From AM-1111 sp046302135 (GTDB lineage Bacteria; Bacteroidota; Bacteroidia; B-17B0; Aurantibacillaceae), in assembly GCA_046302135.1 (NCBI GenBank), contig JBKCIQ010000050.1:1-43878 (forward strand): 43,878 nt of DNA, in the 5' to 3' direction. Position 1 is the first letter of the stretch. Every line of letters starts with the position of its first letter. Below are positions 1 to 8,244 of the stretch, piece after piece. The notes under the pieces were generated by a model. The model worked only from the letters and a program-made list of their open reading frames with translations, had not been told where the DNA came from and searched no databases. Both the position numbers and the translations under genes were made by a program.

Positions 1-1866
1 CAAGAACCTTGTATATTCTCTGATCGTATCAAAGTAAACGTATCTTTCTGCGTCTAAAGGATAAATATAAAACTGAGCTCCATTATTTGTGAGCTTATTT
101 TTTTTGATGATGGGATAAAGATTTATTCTCTGCTCGAACGAGTCTTTTATGGTGTTATAACAATACAACTCTGAAAGGTTATTATAATATAATTTATTGT
201 GAAATAAAAAAAGCCAGGAAAAATGGTTCAAATTATAGTCCGTAACTGGATAAGTATTTTCTTGATGATAAATATCCGATGTGATATGGCTCGGATCGAA
301 CACAAATTGTTTTACCGAGTTATCTTTATTCAAACAATAAGGACCGACTGCATTCCGGTTGAATAATTTATTTTGATATTTAATGAATGGTTTCAACGAA
401 AACACCAACGGAATTTTTGCTAGGTCTACTTTACTTTTGCTTGGATGTTTTGAATTAGATTCCGAGACTCCATTTTCGATATAGGTTAAATCTACTTTTG
501 TGATTGCAGGTTTAAACCCGTTTTTAGAGTGAAAATAAAACTCTTTGAAAGTGGAAATGTTTTTATCGTAAGAAGGGTAAAATTGAAATATGGATTGTTC
601 AATTTTTGAATAGGGTTTGAACCAGGGAAATTTATTTTCGCCTGTTGATTTAATTGTTAGTTTATCATTCAGTCCCTCCGCAAATAAGGTTGTCTGACCT
701 TTCGAGCTTTCAACAAGAAAAGTTATGTCATCGTTGTTTTTCCAAAGAATTTTTATTTTTTCTTTAGACGGTTCTGATATAACTTTATTCTGCCAAACTG
801 ATGGCTTGAACTGAAACAAGCCGGCATCCGTGGCTGCCCAAATATTTCCCTCGGGATCAATCTTAAATTTATAAACAGATTTTAATGGAGATAAATAATT
901 TCTTGAAATTATTTTTTCGTTTGAAATGTCAATCTGTACGTAATGAAAATCTTTACTTATATAGGACAACTTTCCCTCATTAACCAGCCCGTTAATGATC
1001 TCTTCTTTATGGTTTATTGTTCTGTTTTTGTTTTTAACATTGATATTCCAAGCGATTAGGTTTTTATTTGTAAGTAACAAAATTTCCTTACCCGAGTGAA
1101 AAAAATTTAAGGGCTCATTTTCAGTTTTACCTACCTGACTCAATTCATTTTTATTAAAGTCCCACAAATAAAATCCCCAATTGTTTTCATTCGTCTTCAA
1201 GCACAGAAAAAGCTTTTCCTCATAATAAAAACTCAGTATAATTTCTGCCTCTGAAAGCCGCGAACTTACTGATTTTATTATCTGACCGTTTTTAATTTGG
1301 TAGAGTCTGTTTTTGGTTTTTGCGTAAACATTATTTTGTTGATCCTGAAAAATCTGATACCCTGTGCCATAAAAAATATTGGTGTCAAGTATTTGTTCTT
1401 TACCTCCCGAATTAAATATCAGTTTGGTAGAATTAAAATAAATGCCACCTATGCCGTCCTTTATATGATTGGAATTGCTATGGATACTATTTGACTTAAA
1501 GTTTGCCACCCAAAAATGCATAGAAGGATACTCCTTTGTAACGAAAGTATTGTTTCTAAACTCAAGAAAACCATGAGGTATTTTGACAGCTACACCGTTG
1601 TCCGAATTTGTATATATAGTTTGGTTTAATACAGGCGATACAGTAAGAGGATATCGAGTATTCCTTATTTTTTTACCATCTAAAACCGAAATTCCTAGAT
1701 TAGTACAAGCATAAATTTTACCGCAAGCATCTTGTTCAATGTTCCAAACAAAGTTATCCATCAAGCCTCCTTTGGCATTGTAATGAATAATCTCGTAGCC
1801 CTGAGAAAGCAAAATGAATGGGGGACTCAACAAAAAAATTAAATATTTCCTGAATAATTTCCCCAC
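1..1866 (-). CDS. Two-component regulator propeller sensor, N-terminal part (runs off left edge)
   Basis: An uninterrupted minus-strand frame of at least 622 codons reaches the left edge, so the C-terminus is missing. It opens with a hydrophobic, signal-like segment (KYLIFLLSPPFILLSQ). Repeats of the Reg_prop type follow, for example GLMDNFVWNIEQDACGKIY and later PEGNIWAATDAGLFQF, which are beta-propeller blades. In Bacteroidota this N-terminal architecture usually belongs to membrane sensor proteins with a Y_Y_Y domain and a histidine kinase or DNA-binding output, but that output lies outside the window. No ATG fits at the start. An in-frame TAA lies just upstream, and GTG at 1864-1866 is the best start, 27 nt after the ffh stop on the same strand, suggesting co-transcription. 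The propeller call is fairly firm; the kinase output is inference. Confidence 0.7.
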   Translation of the reverse strand, partial: MGKLFRKYLIFLLSPPFILLSQGYEIIHYNAKGGLMDNFVWNIEQDACGKIYACTNLGISVLDGKKIRNTRYPLTVSPVLNQTIYTNSDNGVAVKIPHGFLEFRNNTFVTKEYPSMHFWVANFKSNSIHSNSNHIKDGIGGIYFNSTKLIFNSGGKEQILDTNIFYGTGYQIFQDQQNNVYAKTKNRLYQIKNGQIIKSVSSRLSEAEIILSFYYEEKLFLCLKTNENNWGFYLWDFNKNELSQVGKTENEPLNFFHSGKEILLLTNKNLIAWNINVKNKNRTINHKEEIINGLVNEGKLSYISKDFHYVQIDISNEKIISRNYLSPLKSVYKFKIDPEGNIWAATDAGLFQFKPSVWQNKVISEPSKEKIKILWKNNDDITFLVESSKGQTTLFAEGLNDKLTIKSTGENKFPWFKPYSKIEQSIFQFYPSYDKNISTFKEFYFHSKNGFKPAITKVDLTYIENGVSESNSKHPSKSKVDLAKIPLVFSLKPFIKYQNKLFNRNAVGPYCLNKDNSVKQFVFDPSHITSDIYHQENTYPVTDYNLNHFSWLFLFHNKLYYNNLSELYCYNTIKDSFEQRINLYPIIKKNKLTNNGAQFYIYPLDAERYVYFDTIREYTRFL

Positions 1867-1893
1867 TAAATAGGTTTAGGTAAATAGAAAAAA

Positions 1894-3228
1894 TTAAGGT
1901 TTCATCCTCGGCATATTGCGCATCATTTTCGCCATAGCTGTTTTGTCGTTCATCATGCGCATCATTTTTCTTGTTTCTTCAAATTGCTTTATGAGTTTAT
2001 TTACCTCTTGAATTGGTTGTCCGCTTCCTTTAGAAATCCTTTGCCTTCTTGATCCATTCAACAATTCGGGTTTGCTTCTTTCATCGGGAGTCATTGATAA
2101 AATTATTGCCTCAATATGTTTGAAAGCATCTTCTTTAATATCCACATCCTGTATAGATTTTGACATTCCCGGAATCATCCCAACCAGATCTTTGATGTTT
2201 CCCATCTTTTTGATCTGATTCAATTGTCCAAGAAAATCATTGAAATCAAATTTATTTTTAGCAATCTTCTCTTGAAGTTTTCTTGCCTCTTCTTCGTTAA
2301 ATTGCTCTTGTGCGCGCTCTACTAAAGTAACTACGTCACCCATTCCGAGAATTCTGTCTGCCATCCTTTCCGGATAAAAGACATCAATGGCATCCATCTT
2401 CTCTCCGGTACCAATGAACTTGATGGGCTTATTTACGACAGATTTAATTGACAAGGCTGCTCCACCACGGGTATCACCATCCAACTTAGTTAAAACTACC
2501 CCGTTGAAATCCAGACGATCGTTGAAGGCTTTTGCAGTGTTCACCGCATCTTGACCTGTCATAGAATCTACCACAAATAAAATCTCATCAGGGTTAATGG
2601 CTTTTTTCACTTTGGAAATTTCTTCCATCATCATTTCATCAACAGCCAAACGCCCCGCGGTATCAATTATCACTACTGAGTTTCCGTTTGTTTTTGCATG
2701 ATCAATTGCTTTTTTAGAAATGGAAACAGGATCTTTATTGTCTCTATCCGAAAAAACTTCAATACCCGTTTGTTCACCTAATACATGCAACTGATCGATA
2801 GCGGCAGGACGATAAATGTCGCAGGCAACCAATAATGGTTTTTTTCCTTTTTTTGTCTTAAGAAAATTCGCAAGTTTTCCGGAGAAAGTAGTCTTACCGG
2901 AACCCTGAAGTCCGCTCATTAAAATCACAGTTGGATTTCCTCCCAACTTTATTTCCTCCTTTTGTCCACCCATCAACTGAGTTAACTCATCGTGAGTGAT
3001 TTTAACCAATAATTGCCCGGGAGAAATTGAGGTGAGCACATTCTGACCTAAAGCTTTTTCCTTAATCGTATCGGTGAACTGCTTTGCAACTTTATAGTTT
3101 ACGTCGGCATCTAAAAGCGCTTTACGCACCTCTTTTAGTGTTTCTGCAACGTTGATCTCGGTAATTTTTCCTTGGCCTTTTAAAACCTTAAAGGCTCTTT
3201 CTATTTTATCGCTTAAATTATTGAACAT
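1894..3228 (-). CDS. ffh: Signal recognition particle protein Ffh
   Basis: GTPase subunit of the bacterial signal recognition particle. It binds 4.5S RNA and hydrophobic signal sequences and docks with FtsY at the inner membrane. The order is an N-domain helical bundle (residues 1 to about 90), a G-domain with P-loop GLQGSGKTT (106-114), DTAGRL (189-194) and TKLDGDTRGG (247-256), then an M-domain (about 325-444). The M-domain ends in a methionine-rich tail (EETRKMMRMMNDKTAMAKMM), as expected for signal-sequence binding. The length of 444 aa is normal. Transcription is divergent from holA, with 132 bp between them. A near-consensus -7 box (TATCTTTA read on the minus strand, 3253-3260) precedes the ATG. 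The propeller sensor follows at 27 nt. Identification is secure. Confidence 0.97.
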   Translation of the reverse strand: MFNNLSDKIERAFKVLKGQGKITEINVAETLKEVRKALLDADVNYKVAKQFTDTIKEKALGQNVLTSISPGQLLVKITHDELTQLMGGQKEEIKLGGNPTVILMSGLQGSGKTTFSGKLANFLKTKKGKKPLLVACDIYRPAAIDQLHVLGEQTGIEVFSDRDNKDPVSISKKAIDHAKTNGNSVVIIDTAGRLAVDEMMMEEISKVKKAINPDEILFVVDSMTGQDAVNTAKAFNDRLDFNGVVLTKLDGDTRGGAALSIKSVVNKPIKFIGTGEKMDAIDVFYPERMADRILGMGDVVTLVERAQEQFNEEEARKLQEKIAKNKFDFNDFLGQLNQIKKMGNIKDLVGMIPGMSKSIQDVDIKEDAFKHIEAIILSMTPDERSKPELLNGSRRQRISKGSGQPIQEVNKLIKQFEETRKMMRMMNDKTAMAKMMRNMPRMKP

Positions 3229-3339
3229 CGATTGTGTTTTTAAAACGGAAGGTAAAGATAAGGAATTCAGCTAAAAGACAGGTTGAAAAACAGATGAGAA
3301 ATAACATCAAAAATTATAAACGGCTTAGCATACAGTAAC

Positions 3340-3347
3340 TAAATTTG
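3340..3347 (+). promoter_or_regulatory. Candidate -7 element for holA
   Basis: TAAATTTG matches the Bacteroidota primary sigma factor -7 consensus TAnnTTTG exactly and ends 13 nt before the holA ATG. I do not see a convincing TTG -33 partner at the usual distance, so the call rests on the -7 box and its position. Confidence 0.4.
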
Positions 3348-3360
3348 CAACTGAAAACTG

Positions 3361-4446
3361 ATGGCAACCACTTTTAAAGAAATAATGAACGACCTGAAGC
3401 GAAAAATCTACAGGCCTGTTTATTTTCTGTGCGGAGAAGAGCCATACTTTATTGATAAAATTAGTGAGCAAATAGAAAACAATGTGATCCCTGAGGAAGA
3501 ACAAGGTTTCAATTTGAATATTCTATATGGGAAGGAAACCAGCATGGAAACCGTACTGAATTATGCGAGGCAATTTCCGATGATGGGTGAACGGCAGGTG
3601 GTTATCGTGAAAGAGGCACAGAACCTAAAAGAGTTTAGTGCTAGAGGAGGAAAAGATGGTGACGATGAAAATGAATCTGCAGACACCAAGTCCGATAAAT
3701 CAGAAAGCCCTACAAAAGCCGCTTTGCAGAGCTATTTGGAAAATCCTGTTTCCTCTACCATTCTTGTATTTTGCCACAAATACAAAAAACCAGATAAACG
3801 CCAGAAGCTAGGTAAAACTCTCACTTCAAAAACTGTTTATTTTGAATCTGATAAACTCAGAGATTGGGATATGCCAAAATTTATTGCAGGAATGGTGAGT
3901 GATATGAACCTAAAGGCAAACGAACGTGTTTGTCACATGCTCTCTGAATATTTGGGTTCAGACATAGGTAAAATTGAAAATGAGTTGGAGAAGTTGAAGA
4001 TCAATCTGCCTGCAGGTGCTGAGGTTACCATGCAACACATTCAGGAAAACATTGGCATCAGTAAAGAGTATAACATTTTTGAACTTCAGGATGCTATTGA
4101 AAGTAAAGATGTATTGAAAGCAAATAGAATCATTAATTATTTCAATGCAAATCCGAAAGATCATTTCATCTCTATGACTCTTGGTTTTCTGTATGGTTAC
4201 TTTGTTAAGGTGATGATGGTTCATTTTTGTCAGGACAGAAGTAAGATGGGCATAGCCAAATCTTTAGGAATTTCGCCTTACTTTGCGGATAAATATGACA
4301 GGGCGGCTAGAAATTACAATACCGCAAAACTCAAATCTATTTTTTCATACTTACGCGAAGCGGATATACGCAGTAAAGGAATAGACAATGCCGGAACCAC
4401 TCATGCAGAACTGCAAAGAGAACTGATTTTTAAAATTCTACATTGA
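3361..4446 (+). CDS. holA: DNA polymerase III subunit delta
   Basis: Delta subunit of the clamp loader, which opens the beta sliding clamp during replication. The N-terminus carries the typical RPVYFLCGEEPYFIDKI region. SYLENPVSSTILVFCHKYKK and the later LSEYLGSDIGKIENELEKL segment match the AAA+-like delta fold, and the C-terminal helical region around 265-361 forms the collar domain. The length of 361 aa is close to the family norm. Oddly, residues about 95-120 form a charged low-complexity stretch (KDGDDENESADTKSDKSES) between the second beta strand region and the SYLENP motif, which looks like an insertion. The EVE-domain gene follows 5 nt downstream. Identification is strong. Confidence 0.9.
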   Translation: MATTFKEIMNDLKRKIYRPVYFLCGEEPYFIDKISEQIENNVIPEEEQGFNLNILYGKETSMETVLNYARQFPMMGERQVVIVKEAQNLKEFSARGGKDGDDENESADTKSDKSESPTKAALQSYLENPVSSTILVFCHKYKKPDKRQKLGKTLTSKTVYFESDKLRDWDMPKFIAGMVSDMNLKANERVCHMLSEYLGSDIGKIENELEKLKINLPAGAEVTMQHIQENIGISKEYNIFELQDAIESKDVLKANRIINYFNANPKDHFISMTLGFLYGYFVKVMMVHFCQDRSKMGIAKSLGISPYFADKYDRAARNYNTAKLKSIFSYLREADIRSKGIDNAGTTHAELQRELIFKILH

Positions 4447-4451
4447 TAAAA

Positions 4452-4859
4452 ATGAATTACTGGTTAATCAAATCCGAACCATCAGTTTACAGCTTTGATC
4501 AGCTGAAAAAAGAAAAGAAAACCGCATGGACGGGTGTAAGAAATTATGCGGCAAGAAATAATTTGCGCGCAATGAAGAAAGGTGACCTGTGTCTTTACTA
4601 TCATTCCAACGAAGGCCTTTGTATTGTAGGTGTTGCGAAAGTGGTGAAGGAGGCATATCAAGATCCTACTACCGAAGATAAAAACTGGGTTTGTGTGGAT
4701 GTTGCTGCGGCAGAAACTTTTAAAAATCCCGTTGCACTTTCTGTTTTGAAAACCGATAAGGTTCTTAAGAATATGCAATTTGTTAGAATAGGTAGATTAA
4801 GCGTTTCTGTTGTAACGGAGGAGGAGTTTGATCTTGTTAAGAAGTTGTCATGTAATTAA
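4452..4859 (+). CDS. EVE domain-containing protein
   Basis: A 135-aa protein made almost entirely of one EVE domain, a PUA-like fold thought to bind modified bases in RNA or DNA. The opening MNYWLIKSEPSVYSFDQL is the hallmark start. It is followed by TAWTGVRNYAARNNLRAMKKGD and YYHSNEGLCIVGVAKV, which line the putative base pocket in homologues. An upstream in-frame TTG overlapping the holA stop would add only three residues (MIK). ATG at 4452 restores the conserved start and sits 5 nt after holA, so the two are probably co-transcribed. The specific ligand cannot be read from sequence. Confidence 0.88.
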   Translation: MNYWLIKSEPSVYSFDQLKKEKKTAWTGVRNYAARNNLRAMKKGDLCLYYHSNEGLCIVGVAKVVKEAYQDPTTEDKNWVCVDVAAAETFKNPVALSVLKTDKVLKNMQFVRIGRLSVSVVTEEEFDLVKKLSCN

Positions 4860-4919
4860 TACGAGCCCAATTGCACACAAATAACCCCTAATGTGTTTTT
4901 TGTATTTACTAAATTAAAC

Positions 4920-4950
4920 TTGTGGGTTCAATCCATTAGTCATATTTTTG
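4920..4950 (+). promoter_or_regulatory. Bacteroidota-type promoter for the CAP-domain gene
   Basis: TTG at 4920-4922, a 20-nt spacer, then TATTTTTG at 4943-4950 fits the -33/-7 pattern (TTG and TAnnTTTG). The box ends 23 nt before the ATG at 4974. This is the only one of the promoter candidates listed here in which both elements are at good spacing. Confidence 0.5.
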
Positions 4951-4973
4951 ATTTTTATAAACTTTAAAAATTG

Positions 4974-5507
4974 ATGAAAAGCTTAAAATTTTTTGCAGTA
5001 TTTCTTTTAGCTATGTTACACCTCTTTGCACAAAAAAAGGTTAAAGCCTCCAAAGAAGAATGGAGATTATACAACTTGATCAATGAATACCGTAAGTCTA
5101 ACGGACTAGAAGTTATTCCGTTTTCTTCTGCTTTAACATATGTAGCGCAAAAGCATTGTCAAGATATGGCATACAAGCTTAAAACTTTAACTCACGGTTG
5201 GAGTGATTGCCCTTACGAATCATCCGATAGTAAGACTTATCCGTGCATGTGGTTGAAGCCTCAAAAATTGACTACGTATAAAGGTTATGGTTACGAATGT
5301 GCTCATGGTGGTAGTGGTGGATATGTTGCTACTGCAGAGTCATCTCTTATGGGCTGGAAGGGTAGTAAGCCACACAACGCAGTTATTACAAACCAAGGCG
5401 TATGGAAAGATTTTAAATGGAAAGCAATTGGAGTTGCCATTCTTGAAGGGTATGCTTGTATTTGGTTCGGCGACGAAATCGACAGCGAAGGCCCGCCTCA
5501 AGAATGA
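4974..5507 (+). CDS. Secreted CAP (SCP/PR1-like) domain protein
   Basis: A 177-aa exported protein. A signal peptide (MKSLKFFAVFLLAMLHLFAQ) is followed by a CAP-type domain. NLINEYRKSNGLEVIPFSSA and VAQKHCQDMA form the first helices with a conserved His, and ESSLMGWKGSKPHNAVI plus AIGVAILEGYACIWFGD correspond to the later CAP signatures (W..S..H...I and Y....FG). Bacterial CAP proteins are secreted and of mostly unknown function. Their cavity residues can bind metal or lipid, but no activity can be assigned here. A TTG at 4971 directly precedes the ATG; the ATG at 4974 is the better start. It has its own promoter and stands alone between holA/EVE and the next exported protein. Confidence 0.8.
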   Translation: MKSLKFFAVFLLAMLHLFAQKKVKASKEEWRLYNLINEYRKSNGLEVIPFSSALTYVAQKHCQDMAYKLKTLTHGWSDCPYESSDSKTYPCMWLKPQKLTTYKGYGYECAHGGSGGYVATAESSLMGWKGSKPHNAVITNQGVWKDFKWKAIGVAILEGYACIWFGDEIDSEGPPQE

Positions 5508-5631
5508 CAATTGGATTGTTCTTATTAAAAGATTTATCAAAAAGCGTGATAATAAATTAAGAATTTTTTAATGCAAAAACAGTGTTTAATATCATTGTAA
5601 TAATTAAGAAAAACAAACTAGTCCACCCACT

Positions 5632-6363
5632 ATGAAAAAAAAAATAATTATTTCCGTAATCTTGATTTCAGCTTTTTTTGGTTGTATTGCTCAAGGCCTC
5701 GAACTCCAATTCGTTCCAGGAGTTCAACTTGGATACAATAAGGTTTCTTATTCCAAGAACACATCAGAAAATTATAGTTACGGGGCGAGCCTGCCTCTAA
5801 TGGAGTTTGACCATGTTGGTCGTAGACTATATTTTAATGTTGCTATGTCCGATCTATATTACAGCTTAACTTCAATAAATCGCCGTGCTAAAATGATGAG
5901 AGATTCTTCAAAGTACGCTAAAAATAATGGTCAGCTGATTGGATTGAGATTAGGTTGGGTTTTCGGACGCAATGAAATTCAGCGAATCGGATTTTCTTTT
6001 AATGGTTCGTGGAGCGCATCTAATGTGACAAAATCTTTTGACACATATAACAACGTGAGTTATGCAACTTTTGGTGGAGGTCTTGTTTATTACAGACAAA
6101 TTACAAGTAAAATACGAACCTCTATTAAAGGTGGTTTTGAGTTAATTAAAGGAGGTAAATATAAATCGAATGGATCTCTTATATACGTTGAGCCTGCTGT
6201 TTCTTACGAGATATTCCAGAGATATGGTTTTTGTATTCAACCTGTAGTTTATTTGAGAAACTTAGATTATACAAGAACAGACCTTTCTGATTCGCCTGTT
6301 TTTCCTGCAACCAAAGTCACGCAGTTTGCACTAAAAATAGGATTTAGTAAATCAATTAATTAA
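5632..6363 (+). CDS. Exported protein of unknown function, possible small outer-membrane barrel
   Basis: I do not recognise a family. The 243-aa product has a signal peptide (MKKKIIISVILISAFFGCIAQ). The mature part alternates short beta-prone stretches rich in Y, F and G (for example LIGLRLGWVFGR, IGFSFNGSW and YATFGGGLVYYRQI), which is what small outer-membrane beta-barrels look like. The last segment (TQFALKIGFSKSIN) could be a terminal strand, though it does not end in the classic aromatic residue. The next exported protein starts 20 nt after its stop, so the two probably form one transcript. The barrel call is inference from residue pattern only. Confidence 0.6.
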   Translation: MKKKIIISVILISAFFGCIAQGLELQFVPGVQLGYNKVSYSKNTSENYSYGASLPLMEFDHVGRRLYFNVAMSDLYYSLTSINRRAKMMRDSSKYAKNNGQLIGLRLGWVFGRNEIQRIGFSFNGSWSASNVTKSFDTYNNVSYATFGGGLVYYRQITSKIRTSIKGGFELIKGGKYKSNGSLIYVEPAVSYEIFQRYGFCIQPVVYLRNLDYTRTDLSDSPVFPATKVTQFALKIGFSKSIN

Positions 6364-6383
6364 GCAACTTGAAATCAATTAAT

Positions 6384-7364
6384 ATGAAAAACAATTTTCT
6401 ATTTTTATTTTTTAGTGTAGTTTGTATAAGCTCTTTTTTTTCGCAGAATGTTACTTTCAGGGTAACAAAGGATAATCCGAAAGATGTGAAAAACTTTACC
6501 GCGGGAATCGACCCGCTTTTTACAGATGTTAATGGAATGAATGGTGTTTCTGCCGGATGGGGCCTTCGCGCAGAATATTTGAATAAAAAGTTATCTTGTA
6601 GCTTTGATTTCAGAAATGGATTCGGAACTTTAGGATATGATCCGGATGACAAAAACACACAAAATTATCTTGCAATTGAAGCTAAAACGGGTTTGGTATT
6701 ATCCGACAGGACTTCGTCAAGAAACTTTAGAATAATTCTTTCCAGTAGCAGTTATACTTCAGGCGGATATCGATATACCAATACAAGATATTTTATGTGT
6801 CCGGGAACAGCAAGAAACATTATTGTTTTTAATGCAGGACTTTATCAGCTCAATAATAATTTCAAATATAAAAACAATACCAAAGCGGATACTTCTTCAA
6901 TTAAAGACATATTATTCGAGAAAGACGGAAAAGAAGTCAAAAGAGGAGATTCACTTTGGAATGTTTGGAAGATGAATGATAATTACGGAGGTTTTTCCTC
7001 TCTTGCTGTAACAGGGGGATTTACTTTCAGAACAATACACAATCTTTTTGTAGATGTTGATGGTTGGGGTACAAGGTCTAATTGTATTTTATCTGATTTT
7101 TATATTGACGGAATTTTTGCGCCGATAATTACTTTGCATGATTATACATTCAAATCAAATAATGAGACATGGAATGTAAAAGCGGAAGCAAAACGGTCAT
7201 TTGGTTGGAGAATGGGATGGTTCATCAGGAAACCCAGTGCACAAGGATTTTCACAAAAAATTGAGTTTGGACAACGTCCAGGGATAAAAACCGAGAATTA
7301 CCTTGCAGGTTGTTATTTTCTTTACACCTTCGGATTGTACATACCACTTAACCTGAACCTCTGA
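6384..7364 (+). CDS. Exported protein of unknown function
   Basis: A 326-aa exported protein with no family I recognise. The signal peptide is MKNNFLFLFFSVVCISSFFS, followed by QNVTFRV. An upstream in-frame TTG at 6369 would place five extra residues before it; ATG at 6384 gives a cleaner signal sequence and a 20-nt gap from the previous gene. The mature part contains aromatic, glycine-rich beta-prone segments (GVSAGWGLRAEYL and CSFDFRNGFGTLGY) that suggest a beta-rich surface or outer-membrane protein. It ends next to the convergent lipoprotein gene with no spacer (stop at 7364, next stop codon at 7365). It probably works with the preceding exported protein, judging only by spacing and shared character. 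Confidence 0.6.
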   Translation: MKNNFLFLFFSVVCISSFFSQNVTFRVTKDNPKDVKNFTAGIDPLFTDVNGMNGVSAGWGLRAEYLNKKLSCSFDFRNGFGTLGYDPDDKNTQNYLAIEAKTGLVLSDRTSSRNFRIILSSSSYTSGGYRYTNTRYFMCPGTARNIIVFNAGLYQLNNNFKYKNNTKADTSSIKDILFEKDGKEVKRGDSLWNVWKMNDNYGGFSSLAVTGGFTFRTIHNLFVDVDGWGTRSNCILSDFYIDGIFAPIITLHDYTFKSNNETWNVKAEAKRSFGWRMGWFIRKPSAQGFSQKIEFGQRPGIKTENYLAGCYFLYTFGLYIPLNLNL

Positions 7365-7796
7365 TTACTTAGGAATAAAATGAAATTCCGTTGCAACACC
7401 GTTGTTGTCTTCATCCATTAGCCAAAGCTCCTCTTCCATTAATCTTAAAATTTTCAATTCATTGTTTGCATTGTTATTAGAAGCCGGGTCAAGGATAACT
7501 TTAGTTTTGTCTCCGTTAAATGACCATTTTCCTGTTTCTGTAACTTGTAAAATACCTAGGGCCTTGTAAGAAACGGAGTAATCACCATCATTCTCAAAAA
7601 TTAAATTATAATCATTAAATGCAAATTGATAATCAGAGGTTTTATCTACTCCTCCTTCTAATACTTGGGCTATTTTCCAGCTGTTGGACAATCTTTCTGT
7701 TTTTGAAATCAGAGAAATAGCCGGGCCATCTTCGTATTTTTTACAGCTGCTTAATACTCCAATCAGAATTAGCGAGGTAATGATAATTTTTTTCAT
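7365..7796 (-). CDS. Lipocalin-like lipoprotein
   Basis: A 143-aa lipoprotein. The lipobox LSSC places the lipidated cysteine at residue 18, after a short hydrophobic signal. The mature part resembles the small lipocalin-like domains common in Bacteroidota: a tryptophan early in the fold (LSNSWKIAQVLEGG), a central YNLIFENDGDYSVSY strand pair, TGKWSFNGDKTKVIL, then LKILRLMEEELWLMDED. The function of this group is unknown. The gene follows the zinc-ribbon gene by 10 nt on the same strand, so the two probably share a transcript. Lipoprotein status is firm; the lipocalin-like fold is moderately supported. Confidence 0.72.
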   Translation of the reverse strand: MKKIIITSLILIGVLSSCKKYEDGPAISLISKTERLSNSWKIAQVLEGGVDKTSDYQFAFNDYNLIFENDGDYSVSYKALGILQVTETGKWSFNGDKTKVILDPASNNNANNELKILRLMEEELWLMDEDNNGVATEFHFIPK

Positions 7797-7806
7797 GTTT
7801 TATATT

Positions 7807-8202
7807 TTATTGATTTAGTTTTTCACTTTCTGCAATGTTTTCTTGTTGTTTCATCTTAACCAGAAAAAAATAATCCTGTTCAAGTTGAAGGTATCCATAC
7901 TCATAGCAAAAGTAATAAATTGCACCTTTCTGTGTTTTTAAAATATTAGTAAAATAGTTAAAGTTAAAACCAACCTCATTTAATTTTTGTCGGCTCACTT
8001 TTGCTTTGCCCGACGGGTTCAACTCCTCTAATATCCTTCTGTTTTTTTTAAGTATTCTGTTGATGTTTCTGACGTGATTCGTTACATCCGAATTACTTCT
8101 GTTATTGTAAGTGTTTCGGCACTGATCTGAACAAAATCTTTTATCAGCCCTGCCCTGAAACTCATCTTTACACTCAAGACACTTTCTTTTTTTAGCTGTC
8201 AT
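7807..8202 (-). CDS. Small zinc-ribbon protein, unknown function
   Basis: A 131-aa cytoplasmic protein. The N-terminus carries a probable zinc site with CxxC at C8/C11 and CxxxC at C24/C28 (KCLECKDEF ... RFCSDQCRNTYNNR). This resembles the short zinc-ribbon proteins found across Bacteroidota. The remainder is helical and charged, with INRILKKNRRILEEL and a tyrosine/phenylalanine-rich end (GAIYYFCYEYGYLQ). The combination could suit nucleic-acid or protein binding, but nothing in the sequence says which. It is the first gene of a likely two-gene unit with the lipocalin-like lipoprotein. A near -7 box (TAGCATTTG, one base longer than consensus) sits 3 nt before the ATG. Confidence 0.65.
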   Translation of the reverse strand: MTAKKRKCLECKDEFQGRADKRFCSDQCRNTYNNRSNSDVTNHVRNINRILKKNRRILEELNPSGKAKVSRQKLNEVGFNFNYFTNILKTQKGAIYYFCYEYGYLQLEQDYFFLVKMKQQENIAESEKLNQ

Positions 8203-8244
8203 AACAAATGCTAAGGTATAAAAAAATAAAAAAAATGACGCCCG

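Noticed and set aside
3958..4224. Antisense reading frame inside holA
   Set aside because: It is a shadow of a clear delta subunit gene, with no start signal or family features.
5287..5571. 94-codon reading frame overlapping the CAP-domain gene
   Set aside because: It lies mostly inside a well supported gene in another frame and shows no recognisable protein features.
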